DNA of 45,624 nucleotides from Haplosporangium gracile. Lineage: Eukaryota > Mortierellomycota > Mortierellomycetes > Mortierellales > Mortierellaceae. Made by a program: the position numbers and the translations under genes. This document shows, piece by piece, positions 1 to 11,527 of the stretch (within the stretch, counting starts at the first letter, position 1; each line of letters opens with the position of its first letter). Below the pieces are notes generated by a model. That model was given only the letters and a program-made list of their open reading frames with translations, had not been told where the DNA came from and searched no databases. Location of the stretch: positions 82,437 through 128,060 of the forward strand of contig JAAAUF010000010.1 in assembly GCA_015499985.1 (NCBI GenBank), read 5' to 3'.

Positions 1-380
1 TTTTTTTTTTTTTTTTTGTGTGAGTACAAAAGGATAGCAAACAATTTTTTTTTTTTGGTCTTTGTCGTGTGAGTGAAAAATTATGTGTTTTGTTATTTTG
101 GTCGTGTGCCCATCCTGCTTTCTTTGTACCCTTGAAACCCGAAACAACCGAGGGTTGTGTTGTTGCTTAGCTCTTTCACGCCTCTCTACAATGTAAACCT
201 TGTCCGGCGACTTTTTTTATTTTTTATTTTTTTTTCTCTGAGGGTTGATTGGTCGAGCTGAGCTGAGTTTGGAGCCAAAGGAAATATTGGAGAACAGAAA
301 CAAGGGAACTGGGATAAAAAAGGTGAACGAAGGAGTTCTTTCACTTATTTGATGATTTGGTTGACCCCCCTGACTTGGTG

Positions 381-413
381 GTTGTGGGTTGTGGGTTGTG
401 GGTTGTGAGTGGG
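381..413 (+). repeat. GTGGGTT repeat, possible G-quadruplex
   Basis: Four GGG tracts occur at 386-388, 393-395, 400-402 and 411-413, separated by loops of 4, 4 and 8 nt. They arise from repeated GGGTTGT units. This could form a loose G-quadruplex on the plus strand; the last loop is longer than classical rules allow. About 65 bp downstream lies a C/A-rich AACC repeat of roughly opposite composition. Confidence 0.5.
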
Positions 414-478
414 AGGCGGAGAAGGAGGAGGGAGATATTTTCTGTCTGGCGCCCATTTAGCCCGCTATATAGCTCTGT

Positions 479-550
479 CAACCAACCAATAACCAATCAA
501 CCAACAATTAACCAACCAACAACCAACCAACCAACCACCCAACCAACCAG
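479..550. repeat. AACC/CCAA imperfect tandem repeat
   Basis: About 70 bp are made almost entirely of CCAA and AACC units with occasional substitutions. The repeat is imperfect, so it is an old microsatellite. Together with the upstream GGGTTGT block it could pair imperfectly in single-stranded form. Confidence 0.8.
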
Positions 551-1819
551 CCATATTTGTTGTACCCCTGTTTATTTGAGAAACTGGACCCTCAATGATG
601 CCCAAAAGCAGGGAGACTAAAACCTTGCTTATATCCTAGGGCTTTTTCAATTGATTCTTCCTTTATAAATGAGGAACAAAAAGGTCAAATGAACAACGGA
701 CACAAAAATAAAATAAAGAGGAGAAGGGAAGGACAATCAGCTTGAGAGTTGTCCGGAACACACAAAGAGACAATGATGAGGTAGAGTCATGCGGACTTCT
801 TTTCTTCTTTGTACTCCAATGAAGAAAAATCGATGGAAAAAAAAAGAGGGAGAGTGCTTCAAGTCAGATTTGTTAGTCAGGCAGAACAAAGAGGCAAGGC
901 ATGAAAGATCTATTCAGAGAAAAAAAACGTAATATAAAATAAGGGAGGTCCATCATCATTATCATTATCATTATCATAACAGAAAAGTTGATAGTTAAAG
1001 AAAAAAACAAGTAGAGAGGCTAAGAATTCCTTTGTGCACTTGTTTGTTTGTTGTGGATGATTATGATTGTTGCAGCTTTAGTGCTGTCCTAGTATTTTTC
1101 TCTGTGGTGTACTTGTATTTCATTTTTGGTTCGCCACTATTACTGGACCAAGGAAGAGCTTACGAGAACAATAAAGATCGAACGGACAAAAACGAGATGG
1201 AGAAACGAATGGACGAGTGGTCAGCCTAGTAGTTGATTGCTTTTCGGCGCATACTGGACAAAGAAAGGTAATATCTCCATCATTTTAGATGCATCGTCCC
1301 TTCCCTTCATCTAATGTCAAGCAACGAGAGAGAAAGTGAGAGGGGCGACACAAAGGCGGTTATGTGTACTTCTGTAATTTGTTGCGTTGTTTGTTGTTAT
1401 TTATTTTTTTTATTTTGTTTATTTGAAACTATAGTACATGCGGGGGAAGAAGGGCAAGAAAAAAGAAAAGAAAATATGCGAACTGGGTAACTGTTCTTTG
1501 TTTGTTTGTTGTTGGTTGGTTAGTTGATAATGAAGGGTGGGGAAGACGAAAGAAAAAAGAAAAAAGAGGGAAATGGAAGCCCAAGAAGGAAGTATTCTGT
1601 ACGTAAGATAAAAAAGCAGGAGAGGATGATGATGATGCCTTGCAAAAAAGGGCAACTCAAAATCCTGTTTCTCTCTCTGTAGGTAGTATTCTTGTCCTTC
1701 TTTTTCAAGCACCCGCCATCCTCTTCCTCCTCCTCAAAGCAAGTGAGCATTGGGCGTCAAGGAGGGAGAAAGGAAAGAATAGTCGAGTGAGCGAGTGGGC
1801 GCTCAATTTTTTTTTTTTT

Positions 1820-2476
1820 TTAGGCGGTGGTAACCCAGAAAAGATCCTCTTGACGTTTGGCCAGGGATCCGGACCGCTTAAGGTTCTTGTAGTCGCGCGC
1901 CCAGCTCTGCAAAAGCTCCCGACGTCTCTTGATGATAGAGTCGAGCTCTGCACAGAGTCTTGTCCGCTTCTCGATCAATGCTGCCTCGTTCGCTGTCTCG
2001 AACGGACTTCCTGATATAGCTCCTGTGATGTTTGATGTGGCTCCTGTAGGTGATGAGGGGGAAGAGGAAGAAGGCGACTTGCCGTTCAATTGTTGAGTGA
2101 TAGCAGCAAGTTGATCCTCGATTGCCTTCTTTTCGTCGTCCAACGTCTCAAGATCTGTATCGATCCTCTTTCCGCTGACGGGCGACATCATGTTGGTGGG
2201 GCTGTTGGGTGAGAAGGGCGTCTTGGACTCAGCCTCGTGCTCTGAACCGGACGAGTCTTCGCGCTGGAGGACGGAGGGGTCGACAATGACGTTGATGGCC
2301 TGACGTTCCTTGAGCTTGTTCTTGTTGGCCAGGTAGGCCTTGAGGGTATTCTTTCGACGGAGACCACCAGTGGAAGTGGCAGTAGCACCGTCGGTGGTCG
2401 ACTTGGGGTCGGTGGTCGTGGTGGCAGTGGAGGTGGTGTTGAAGGGGGCCTCGGCCAAAGGTGAAAGGATATCCAT
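1820..2476 (-). CDS. Hypothetical coiled-coil protein, 218 aa
   Basis: I do not recognise this protein. The ATG at 2476 is chosen because the open frame upstream of it turns into Phe/Ser/Leu-rich translation of a pyrimidine-rich leader, while composition becomes protein-like from MDILSPLAEA on. Visible parts are a Thr/Ser-rich start (residues 1-38), a basic segment RRKNTLKAYLANKNKLKERQ (40-59), a Ser/Pro stretch (85-103), and two predicted helices likely to form coiled coils (about 106-131 and 161-200). Between the helices is a low-complexity Ser/Pro/Thr linker, and the end is basic (RRRELLQSWARDYKNLK). The stop lies immediately before a poly-A tract in the sense direction. A single exon fits, but an additional 3' exon cannot be excluded. 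Possible roles as a scaffold or adaptor are only inference. Confidence 0.6.
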   Translation of the reverse strand: MDILSPLAEAPFNTTSTATTTTDPKSTTDGATATSTGGLRRKNTLKAYLANKNKLKERQAINVIVDPSVLQREDSSGSEHEAESKTPFSPNSPTNMMSPVSGKRIDTDLETLDDEKKAIEDQLAAITQQLNGKSPSSSSPSSPTGATSNITGAISGSPFETANEAALIEKRTRLCAELDSIIKRRRELLQSWARDYKNLKRSGSLAKRQEDLFWVTTA

Positions 2477-2572
2477 AGTTGCTGTGTGTTGTTGTTGTTG
2501 TTGTTGATGGTTGTTCTGGTTGTGTATGTGAGGTAGAGGAAAGAGAGAGAGAGAAGTAAGCACTGGAAATAA

Positions 2573-2618
2573 GAGAAGAAGAGAAGAAGAGAAGAAGAGA
2601 AGAAGAGAAGAAGAGAAA
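2573..2618. repeat. GAAGAAGA purine microsatellite
   Basis: About 46 bp of repeated GAAGAAGA-like octamers sit in the leader region just upstream of the 1820-2476 coding region. On the sense strand of that gene it reads as a CT-rich tract, typical of fungal core promoters and leaders. Confidence 0.75.
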
Positions 2619-3807
2619 GAAGGAAAGAAAGGCGGAATGAGGGAAAAGAAGGACCTTTTTATTTTAAATGAGCTTGATCGTTTGAGACAGTACTCTAATG
2701 TACGGAAAAGCACAAAACAAAACTTTGTTATCTGTGGTGTATATGTGGTGTGAGGGTCCTTTTCATGCAAGGTCGTGGCTCGAGTGAGTGGGTCTGTCGG
2801 GCTTATTGTCGGCCTGTCAGTCTAACAGCCGAGGACATAAAGGGAAAAAAAGAAAGAAAAAAAAAAGTCAAGTGGGTCTTTGGATGTGAGAGCAGACAAA
2901 CAATAGCGACGGGGACAAACAACGAGGGAGAGGGAGCCGTGTGTGTCTGTCTGTCTGTGAACAACAAGGGGAGAATGGATTAGGAGGATAATAAAGGGAG
3001 AAAGAGCAGCGTTCTTTTTTACTTTTCTCTATGCGGCAGACATAAAAGTGACAGAGAGTGGGCAGCCACTTTTCACTTTTTACTTTTTTTTAACGCCCAT
3101 GTGGGGCAAACGATTGGTATCCAGTCCATCGGCCTGGGAATAGGGAAACAACACACACGCACACACACACAAGGTAAAAATAACAAAAGATTTCTTTCGC
3201 AAGGGACTAGCGCGCACAACTTGACTCAACTGCTCTTCTTTTTGACTTTTGCTCTTGCTCGTCGCTCTCTGTCTCCTGACTGCCTAGTCTTCTTCCTCAG
3301 CCACGACCCCTCCCACTCAAAACACTGTGCAGACTGCAGACAGACAGACAAAGAGAGTGAGGGTGGTGGTGATGATGATGATGATAATAAGTTCTGCCGC
3401 AAAATGGCAGCTGATCCCTCGCCCTTTTGCTCGTCCGAGCTCACTTTGTCCTTTTGCAAACAACAACCCCTCTCCTCCTCCGCACAGGCACGTTGACGAT
3501 TACTGTCTCCTGTCTTGTCCTACTTCTTTTTACTTTTTTGCCCAAAGAGAAAATCCTTATTTCGGATGGAAAATAGTGATCTTTATTATCCATCCACTCA
3601 CAGCCCAAGTCTCGCCCCTGCTGCCAATCACTCATTCTCCTTTGACATTCTCGTTCTCTCCTTCTTTGTTCTCATCCCCTGAGTGACCTGCCACAAAATA
3701 CACACCCGCCTTGTTAGTCTGCATTTACTTAAAAGATATCCCCTCATCCCATCCTATCTAACTTTTTTCCTCAATTTTTGACTAAACTATCGGACTGTTG
3801 CTGCTGG

Positions 3808-4023
3808 ATGGTTGCTATCAAAACCTTGCCCTCATACTCACAGTATGAAAGCCATCTTTCCTTTTTTTTTGTACAAGGAACCTATTCTTGCTAGAGTGAC
3901 AATGGTGATGCCCATGATGTTGATGATACAACGGACTTTCAGGAGACAACCAGCCAGCCGGCAACATCAGCCTCACCATCAACCAAGCCCAAAAGTGAAA
4001 GTGAAAAAATTCCATGGGCATAA
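3808..4023 (+). CDS. Possible small spliced ORF, 53 aa
   Basis: This is a low-confidence candidate. Exon 1 (3808-3842) starts MVAIKTLPSYS. A 54-nt intron (3843-3896) with donor GTATGA and acceptor GCTAGAG would join in frame to exon 2 (3897-4023). Exon 2 encodes a hydrophilic segment including DNGDAHDVDDTTDF and ending KIPWA before TAA at 4021-4023. In favour: exon 2 has non-repetitive, coding-like composition, and a pyrimidine-rich leader lies upstream (about 3180-3800). Against: every supported intron elsewhere in the window is at least 88 nt, and without splicing the same frame is interrupted by a TAG at about 3892-3894. It might instead be the last exon of a longer gene, or chance. Confidence 0.22.
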
Positions 4024-4104
4024 AGACCTTTGCCAACAAAAAATACATAGAGAATTAGAAAAAAAAAAAGAGGAAACTAACGCCATATGAGAGCGTTTGG
4101 GGAT

Positions 4105-4128
4105 ACGTTCTTTACGTTCTTTACGTTC
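4105..4128. repeat. TTCTTTACG short tandem repeat
   Basis: Three consecutive near-identical copies of a TACGTTCTT-type nonamer run into a poly-T tract. No gene relation is evident. Confidence 0.7.
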
Positions 4129-5009
4129 TTTTTTTTTTTTTTCAATCAAGCTGACTGCCGACTGACCTTGGCTGGCTCTCTCGCTCTTTTTTTTTCTTCC
4201 CTTCAGCCTTTGTGCCTGTTGGTTGAGATCTATTCTTTGTCGCCTTGGCGTTCGTTTAGGTACTTCGAATGCTACTATGCTGCCCCATACAAATTTTTTC
4301 GTTGGTCTTTTTTTTTGTTGGTTCTGATTGGAAGCGTTTTCTTGTTGCAACCTCAAAGACAATTTGCCCAGGAGAAAATAAACAAGAGAGAGAGAAGAAG
4401 CAAAGAAAGAAAAAAAGAAGGGGTAGAGATGAGGGGAAAGCTGGGGGGATGAAAGAAAGGAATTGGGGACTAAAACGAAGGAGTAAGAAAAGATATGGAG
4501 TAGTAACAAATGATCCGAGCTCGGACCGATTATTGTTTTCACTCGCGTGGCAGCAGTAAGTACAACAACCCTCCGTAGATATACGGGGGCGGGGGCTGTC
4601 AGAACTACAGGTAAGTAAAGTAGCTTACTTACTTGTCTCCTTTTGTTTTGGAAGTGATTGGAACTTTTGGACATGCAGGAACGATTCCATTTCGATCCAT
4701 AGTGAGGTCGTAGCATTCGTATGTATATGTTGTGGCAAGCTAAAAGTTAATAGTAACAGTGACAGTGACATGTTATTGTCATTGCTGATGTTGCTTGGTG
4801 ATCCCGTCTACGCCCATTGCGGCGTTCCTTCTCTCGTTTCGTACTTTCTCTTGGCTTACTAACACAGCCATGGGCTGTTGCCGTTGCTAAATTATGTTAA
4901 TTTACAATGGAAGGCATGCATATGAAAAACGGTCGAACGCCCACCTGCTAGCCATTATTGGACAGGCAGGTAGCCAGACAGGGTCTTCTTTTTCTCTCCT
5001 TATCTCTTT

Positions 5010-5012
5010 GTT

Positions 5013-5044
<32 letters not shown>
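5010..5044. repeat. TTG trinucleotide microsatellite
   Basis: About eleven TTG units follow one another in AT-rich spacer DNA. In one frame they read as polyleucine, but no credible coding context surrounds them. Confidence 0.85.
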
Positions 5045-5046
<2 letters not shown>

Positions 5047-8000
5047 CCCGTAGGGCGTAATGGACGTCAAAAAGGAAAACAAGTTAGCAAAAGTAGCTTT
5101 CAGCATGTAGGACACTAGAGTGGAAAAAATTGTGGGGAGGGAGTAGGTAGACCTTGTGGCTTTCTCAACACACGTCAGGTGATCAAAATTTAAGCTCCTC
5201 TAGAATCTCCAGGAACCAACCAGGCCTTTTTTCAGGTACTGTACCATCGTCTTATCAGAAACCGCTGTCTGTGCGTAACTGCGCCTTTATGCGCGCCAGG
5301 CGAGAGAAGGCATACAGTACGTCGTTGTTATTCATCTCTATAGGCCAATAGTGAATACCTGAGGGCAAAAGGTATGGTTTTGTTCCTTTCATACGAATTT
5401 GCCCAATGTTGCATGTGTTCGAGGCAACAATGGCCAAGGCATGCTTCGCCTTGACTTTTGTCTGACTACCATTTTCTGCTTTCCTCTGTAAAATGAATCC
5501 CATTTACTTCCACCAGTATCCAATTTCCTGCTTTCCTTCATGCCAGTATCCACCTACAAGCCGCAGTGAAGATCAGAGAGTAAGGGGGGAAAACGTGTGG
5601 GCACTCATGGCTGTTAAAACATCCTTCCTTCCCCTTTGCGCTGTCGTCTGACCCATGGCATTTTACACTCTTAGACGAGACCAGCTTTTGTTAATTTGCA
5701 AGTCGGCAAAGTAACCGAAAATGAAAGGCATACAAGACTCCCAGCCTCACTCTTCACATCCCCACCCTGTATGCATGCTAAGCCGATCTTCTTTTCTCTC
5801 CATCGTTCTCTTCCACCTCTCCTTTTTCGCCTGTGTCTTTCTCATATTCTTTCTCACGCCCGCTGTTACTATTCTGTTTTGACTTTTTCGCTTGCAGGAC
5901 ATAATTTTTTCCTTGCTTCTATTCACCGTCCTCAAGCCCTTCTCCTTTATTTTTCATGGCGTTAGGAAGGCCGAAGCAACAGTAACATGCATACCTATAA
6001 AGATGAATAAATGGATGATACTTTGTCCGCTATAAATATTTCACTATGCGCACGAGGGGATTTAGGAGGCACACATGCGCGTGTGTTCAGCCTGCAGGAT
6101 TGGTTCCTCTAGTCTAAAAGACTAATACGCGTGTCGGAAAAGGCACGCTTCTTAGGGAGATATGCATAGAAAGAAAAAGGATTATGGAAAAAAGCACGGA
6201 GGCGGAAGTAGAGGAAGGGAGGAAATAAGGTCCCGGGCCAGTTATGGTACTTCTTTGTTAGAAAGAGAGAAGTTCGGAAGAACCATTTGTGAAAAAGACA
6301 GATGTACTGCACGCCCATCATGTTGAGAGCGAATGAGTATGCGTGGAATAGAGGCTTTTGATTACTTGAACAGAAAGAAACGGTATCCTGTACTCCGTAG
6401 GAGAAAGAGAGAGAGAGGAGAGGAGGTTGGCAACCTGGAAGGCAATCTTTTCGGCGTCTAACCTGGATCGATTGAACCCAGTGCCAAATGCCGATGGCCC
6501 CCAAAGCCGAAGCCGATGCGTACATAATGTAGGTAGGTATATCACGAGCTCTCATGAGAAAAGAAGAGAAGTGACGGTCACAGTCATGGTAATGGCCAAA
6601 GACAGCAATTCAGCGGTGGGGCGGGGTGATGATCTGTACTGTGTCTGTATGAGACTCGCCTGTCGCCTTGCTGAGTGTATGTGTGAGAGGTAAGACATAT
6701 TAAGTGAACAACACAAAAAAGTGATGTGCTCACCACTCCGCCGCCCCGATATAAGGATATTGCAATTTCCAGGAGTGTGAGAGTGACCTATGCAAGGGAT
6801 TTTTGAGAGGTGCAATTGAACCCGTGGAAGGATCCGAAAGAAACAAAACAAAACATCAAGTCCAGCACGAAGATTGTTCCTATACCCTGTTCCCACCACC
6901 CAGTCCAGTCGATCACACCATACATACATGCACGCCGTAGTTCGACAAGACATCAAAATCAGACAATGCAGGCCAGGCTGGACAGGGCAGCCAGGACCTC
7001 CTCTAATCGATTGTTTTTTTGACCCCCCCCCCCCCCTCCTCCTTCCTCCTCCTCCTACCTTTGTGATTCAGTGCCACTCCTCTTTGCCATCCCTCTCTGT
7101 CTCCTCCACGCCCTATGCACCGTGATCTGCAAGGCCTTATTTTTCAAAGCACGGTGCAATTTAACCTCATTTGCTGGGTTCACCACTCCAATTTACCCAC
7201 TGCACCACGCACCGCAACACCCATGCTTCATCCGCGGAGTAAGTATCCTTGAACGAAAAAATGCGATGACAAGCCTAGATCTGAATGCAACGTCGGATTC
7301 CAACGGTCGATTTACACTGGGGAGCTGCCTGGTTGGCTGTTTCTTCATTCTTCTTCTTCTTTCATTGACATACTCGCGATGATGTACTCATCTGTGTTGT
7401 CCTACATTTGCGATTATGAGAGCGATAATGTATCAAATGAAGCACACAAATTGACCCTTTTCTGCGTTATTGTCTTCTTGCAGATAAACCTACCCCTGCA
7501 CACAATTGAGAGCCTTAACAACAAACAATTTCGTTTGATAAATTTTTTCTGTTCATGAGAAATGAGGGAATGGAAGGAATGGATAGAAGGATCCAAGAGA
7601 AGAGGGAAGGGAGGGAGAGAAAGATGTGAAAAAAAACATGTCTCGTTTCGCGCAGTCCACGTTTTTTTCTGTTCTTGTTTCTGTTTGTTTATTCGTTGTT
7701 TTGTTCTTTTACATATCAAGCAAAGCAAGCAATAAACAATTGTCGACTATTCCGTTGATGAACATTCCTTCCAACCCTTCTATCTCTTTCCGCAAAGCCC
7801 AATAAACATTCTGCAAAAAAAAAAAAAAACAATCATCGATGGCGATCTTATTGCCAGACAATGTTACCATTCCCTCTTTTCTTTTCCTGATGCGTTCATT
7901 GAGTAGCAATACATTCCGCCGGGATGAATGAATGAGTTGAACATTTTTGTCCAAGGACTATATCAAGAAACTAAAACCCTCCTCCATCGTTTCCTCTCTA

Positions 8001-11000
8001 CCATCCGTTTGTTTTCGTTCTTTGTACCCGTCAGGGGATACAACCAGCCCGGAACGCGTCCCTTATGCAACAACGCGGCACTTTCTTCCCTCAAGCAAGA
8101 TATGTATGTTGCCAAATGTACACCTAATATTCCAGCTCCTTAGTTCCCCTTGCCTCATCCTGTCTCCATGCCCCCTGCTCCAGTGCCTTCATCATTCGAA
8201 CGCACCTCTCTCCTCTGTCCTTCATTTACTCTCAGTCCCAATTGAAACCTTTTTCTCCTACCCCCTTCCGTCAACTACGTACCAAGTCTGCCTTCCTCTC
8301 CTCGCTCCTTACTGATGACCGCTGCCTTTTACACTTCCGGAGAAATGTGAGCCTCCTACACTTTTTTCGATAGCCTCGAACCAGATAGAAGGTTGACTCT
8401 CTCTCTCTCTAGCTTCCGCTCCAATGAACGTCCATCATCGCCTAATAAGACTAGAAGGATATGGATATGATATCTTTCTTTGGGTATCTGTGGACTAGTA
8501 TGGTCACACCGGGTTATTGCTTGAGTAAAATAGAGAAAAAAATACAGACCCAGGACCATTTCTGACCATTGCTGCGTATTGATGTTGCACCACGGTGTAA
8601 TGTAAAGAGAGAGAAAGAGGGGTGGGGTTCGTTAGTTTGATTATGATCCGATTGTGTTCGATTGAGAATATTATCACCGGAGCTAGGAAGGAGTGCATGC
8701 AGGATGTGTGGAGGAAAGGAGATAGGAGCGAGATAATGTACGGAAAGCGTGTAAATAAAAACATGCTAAAGTCATAAAATTTTCGATTCGATGATATACA
8801 ATTTTTCACTTAACCTAGTGCGGGGGGGTTTTTTTTATTCGCTGGAGCAGGACGACGCGGTTGCATACAAAGTGAAGAGTACATGTCGATGGTGGAAAAG
8901 AACCATAGCAGCAGCAGTCTAGAAGAAGAAGAGCAAAGGGAGTAGAGGAGAGTTATATTGCAGGTTCAATGAGAGGCGTCAAACAAGTTTTTATGAGTGA
9001 GTGTGAGTGAGAGATGGGCGTCGAAAATTCGGAACCTTCATCGTAAATGAGCTGAGCTTCCTTCCTCCTCCCATTCCTTCTCGATCTTCTTCGTCGGTCT
9101 CCTCCCAGTTATCAGCTATTCAGAATTCGAGTGTCCTGGCCTTGGATCCTTTATTTGGATGGAAAAGGACGAGTTTGATTCCAATTGTCAGGTAAACAAC
9201 AAAGGCCAGGGAAGCATGGTTCGCCAAACATTGTGTAGGCGGATGAGACAAAAATGTGCGGACAAAAGCTATTAACGAACAAAAATTAAAACCGTCTTGA
9301 TTTGCATGGGTACGGAGGAAATGGGACCGAGGAAAAGAGAGAGGGGTCCCAACATTATTAATCGTAAAAAAGGAGGGAAACGCCGGGTTTAGTCAAGACT
9401 AATGCTTCCGCACCAGTTGTTATTTTGTTCTCACACTTTTTTTGCTTTGAGGTTAATATTCGGTGGACCATAGGGTTAATGATCCGCAAATGCAATGAAA
9501 CGTTACTAAGAACGTAACAAGAGGAGGAGAAAGAAGACATTGGGAAGGAGGAAGGGACAGAGGGAGAGTGAGAGGGAAGGAGATTTCAAGAGCAAACATA
9601 GAAAATACAAAACAAAACAAAAAACAAAGTTGGGAAGGTTAATAAGCTCGAGATGAGATGACCTCTATGTTATTGCTAATTCTCGTTTGTGTTTTCTTTT
9701 CAAGTCATGTATCATGATAGGGAGAACGCGCGTTGGGTAAGAGGAGTGAAGGGGGAAAGCGATGAGAAGAGGAGAATGTAAGAGAGTGTAGAAGTAGTCA
9801 TAGTCAATCCTTCGTGTTAATATTTTTTTGACGCGTTGTGCATTGTGACTCTGATCCCTAAAAAAAAAAAAATTAACGGTTTTTAGTTGCCCGTCATCAA
9901 ATCAATGGTTATCATTGTTCCTGCATAAATTTTAGTGTATTCTAGTAAATGGATATATTGTAGAAGAGGCGCCGTCGGGATCTAAGCTAGAAAAACAAAA
10001 CATTATGGTGGCGTAGTAGTGAGTTGGGGATGGTGGTGGTGATTTAACTGTTTAACGTTTAATGTGTTGTTGATGTGCTCTTTTCTTTTGTTCTTCATTT
10101 TTTTTTTTTTTGAAATAAATGACCATCACAAAGTTGAAATTGCAATCAAACGAAAGTTAGTGTTTCCAAGTGGGAGGTGAGCCAGGGCGGGAAGAGTGGA
10201 TTACGCAGTGAGTGAGTTGATTTTTTGGCGCAGGGCAGCCAGACCAGACGGTTTATGAATTGGACAATCGATTGTTTATGTCTGTTATGTGTTACAGTTT
10301 ATTTGAGAGCGATCACGGAAATATTGCAGGGAAAGAGAGAAAGGTATTTGTCCGCGCAAATTATATGTAATATGCAGTGGTAGGGACTTGGGAAGGTGTG
10401 CCTGATCTTGTTTGAAATGAGCTGAGCTGGACTGACTGACTTTTTCTTTATTTCTTTATTTCTTTGGCTATGTTGGTGGATGGGTAGGGATGGAATGGGA
10501 TGGATCGATGGGTAGGATAGGCATATCGCTGTTAGATCACCCACCTTGTCGTTGGAGTCAATTGATGATTGCTTTGTTATTTGTTTGTTGACAATAAAGG
10601 CAATGTACTCATTCCTGAGAGTCATACTATTGCATGCCAAAGGTTGCCGATTAACAGGCATGTAGCCCATTGAGGCATCGACATTGTGTCAAATTTACAT
10701 ACCATGCTTGTTATGTCGTAATCTTCATCGCGTTCCTTTATTCTCTTCACAAGTAGCACTCTCTCGCTCCTTCCAGGACCCCTTCTCTTTGCTTTGTTTG
10801 TCTTGTCATTGTCTACGTTCGTTGTGTTCAAGCCAAGGCTTGCCTGTCGTTTCGCTCATCCCCTCCTCCTCTTCATTTGTGTGCATGCGTGGTGTCTGAA
10901 AGCTGTTTTTTATGTGTTTGAGTTTTCGAGTTTTCACAAGAATACCTCAACGCCTCTCTCTCATTTTGCTTCTCAATCATTCGTTTCTTTCTCGGTTTTG

Positions 11001-11329
11001 TTCCTTATCTACCTCTAGAACTCAATCTCCATAGAATGACTCTCTTTCGTTGTTGAGGAAAGAACAATATGAAAGAAAACAACAAGGTAGTGTCTGTCTG
11101 TTGTTGAGTTTTCTTGCTCTCAACAACACAAAACAACCAATTATTCGATTATTTTATCGCTCTTTTTCGTTTTTGTCTGAGAAAGGGTACCTCCAAAATG
11201 GTACCGTCATTTTCTTTGTGTTCCCCTGTCTCCCTAATCCAGTCATTCAACTTACCCTTTACCTTCTCCTTTCTCCCCCCGGGTTGGGCTTGGTCAATTC
11301 GACCTGGTTTTTTTCATTTCCCCAAAGAG

Positions 11330-11337
11330 TATAAAAG
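11330..11337 (+). promoter_or_regulatory. TATA box of the secreted LPMO-like gene
   Basis: TATAAAAG lies about 190 bp upstream of the ATG at 11528. It is followed by a CT-rich stretch (about 11340-11400) of the kind that often surrounds fungal transcription starts. This fits the strong codon optimisation of the gene, which suggests high expression. Confidence 0.6.
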
Positions 11338-11527
11338 CCAGACTGTCCCTGGCCATTTCCCTCTTTTTTTTTTCTCATCATCACTCACCTCCACAAGTTA
11401 ACGATCCTCTACCTTAGCGAATCCCCTCACATACTAACAAATCCTTGTTAATACCCTCAACCTTCTTGCATACCTTTCAACAACCTCCTTTCAACCCTTC
11501 AACCCTCAACCCCCTCAACGTTTCAAG

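Larger units (their letters stand above)
1..1819. other. Intergenic, simple-sequence rich
   Basis: I see no supportable gene here. The stretch is AT-rich with poly-T runs at the very start and near 210-235. It has a G-rich heptamer repeat near 381-413, an AACC-type repeat at 479-550 and a trinucleotide-like CATTAT repeat near 951-978. The short open frames present are low in complexity and lack coding-like composition. The right part (about 1430-1800) is probably the 3' flank of the minus-strand gene that ends at 1820. Confidence 0.6.
2477..11320. other. Gene-poor region about 9 kb long
   Basis: This spacer lies between two divergently transcribed genes. From about 2490 to 3060 the plus strand is purine-rich, which is the pyrimidine-rich leader of the minus-strand gene. 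It switches near 3.1 kb to pyrimidine-rich (about 3180-3800). The remainder is AT-rich with short homopolymers, a TTG repeat and CT runs. Short open frames exist, but none shows a recognisable domain. One small spliced candidate (3808-4023) and one GC-richer patch (6430-6540) are described separately. I found no tRNA-like A/B box pair and no transposon ORF. Confidence 0.55.

Noticed and set aside
4514..4525. Perfect 12-bp palindrome TCCGAGCTCGGA
   Set aside because: About ten such palindromes are expected by chance in 45 kb, and no nearby gene gives it an operator-like position.
4609..4632. Inverted repeat with GTAAGTA and TACTTAC arms
   Set aside because: Short seven-base arms and a small spacer, no target duplication and no coding region; too little for a transposon end.
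3979..4716. Minus-strand ORF of 245 codons
   Set aside because: Composition switches between hydrophobic and Lys/Arg/Gln-rich segments following A-rich and T-rich DNA; no domain, and it overlaps the better small plus-strand candidate.
6455..6490. GGTTCAATC on the minus strand as a tRNA B box
   Set aside because: The flanking bases cannot form a five-pair T stem, and no A box or acceptor stem lies at the right distance.
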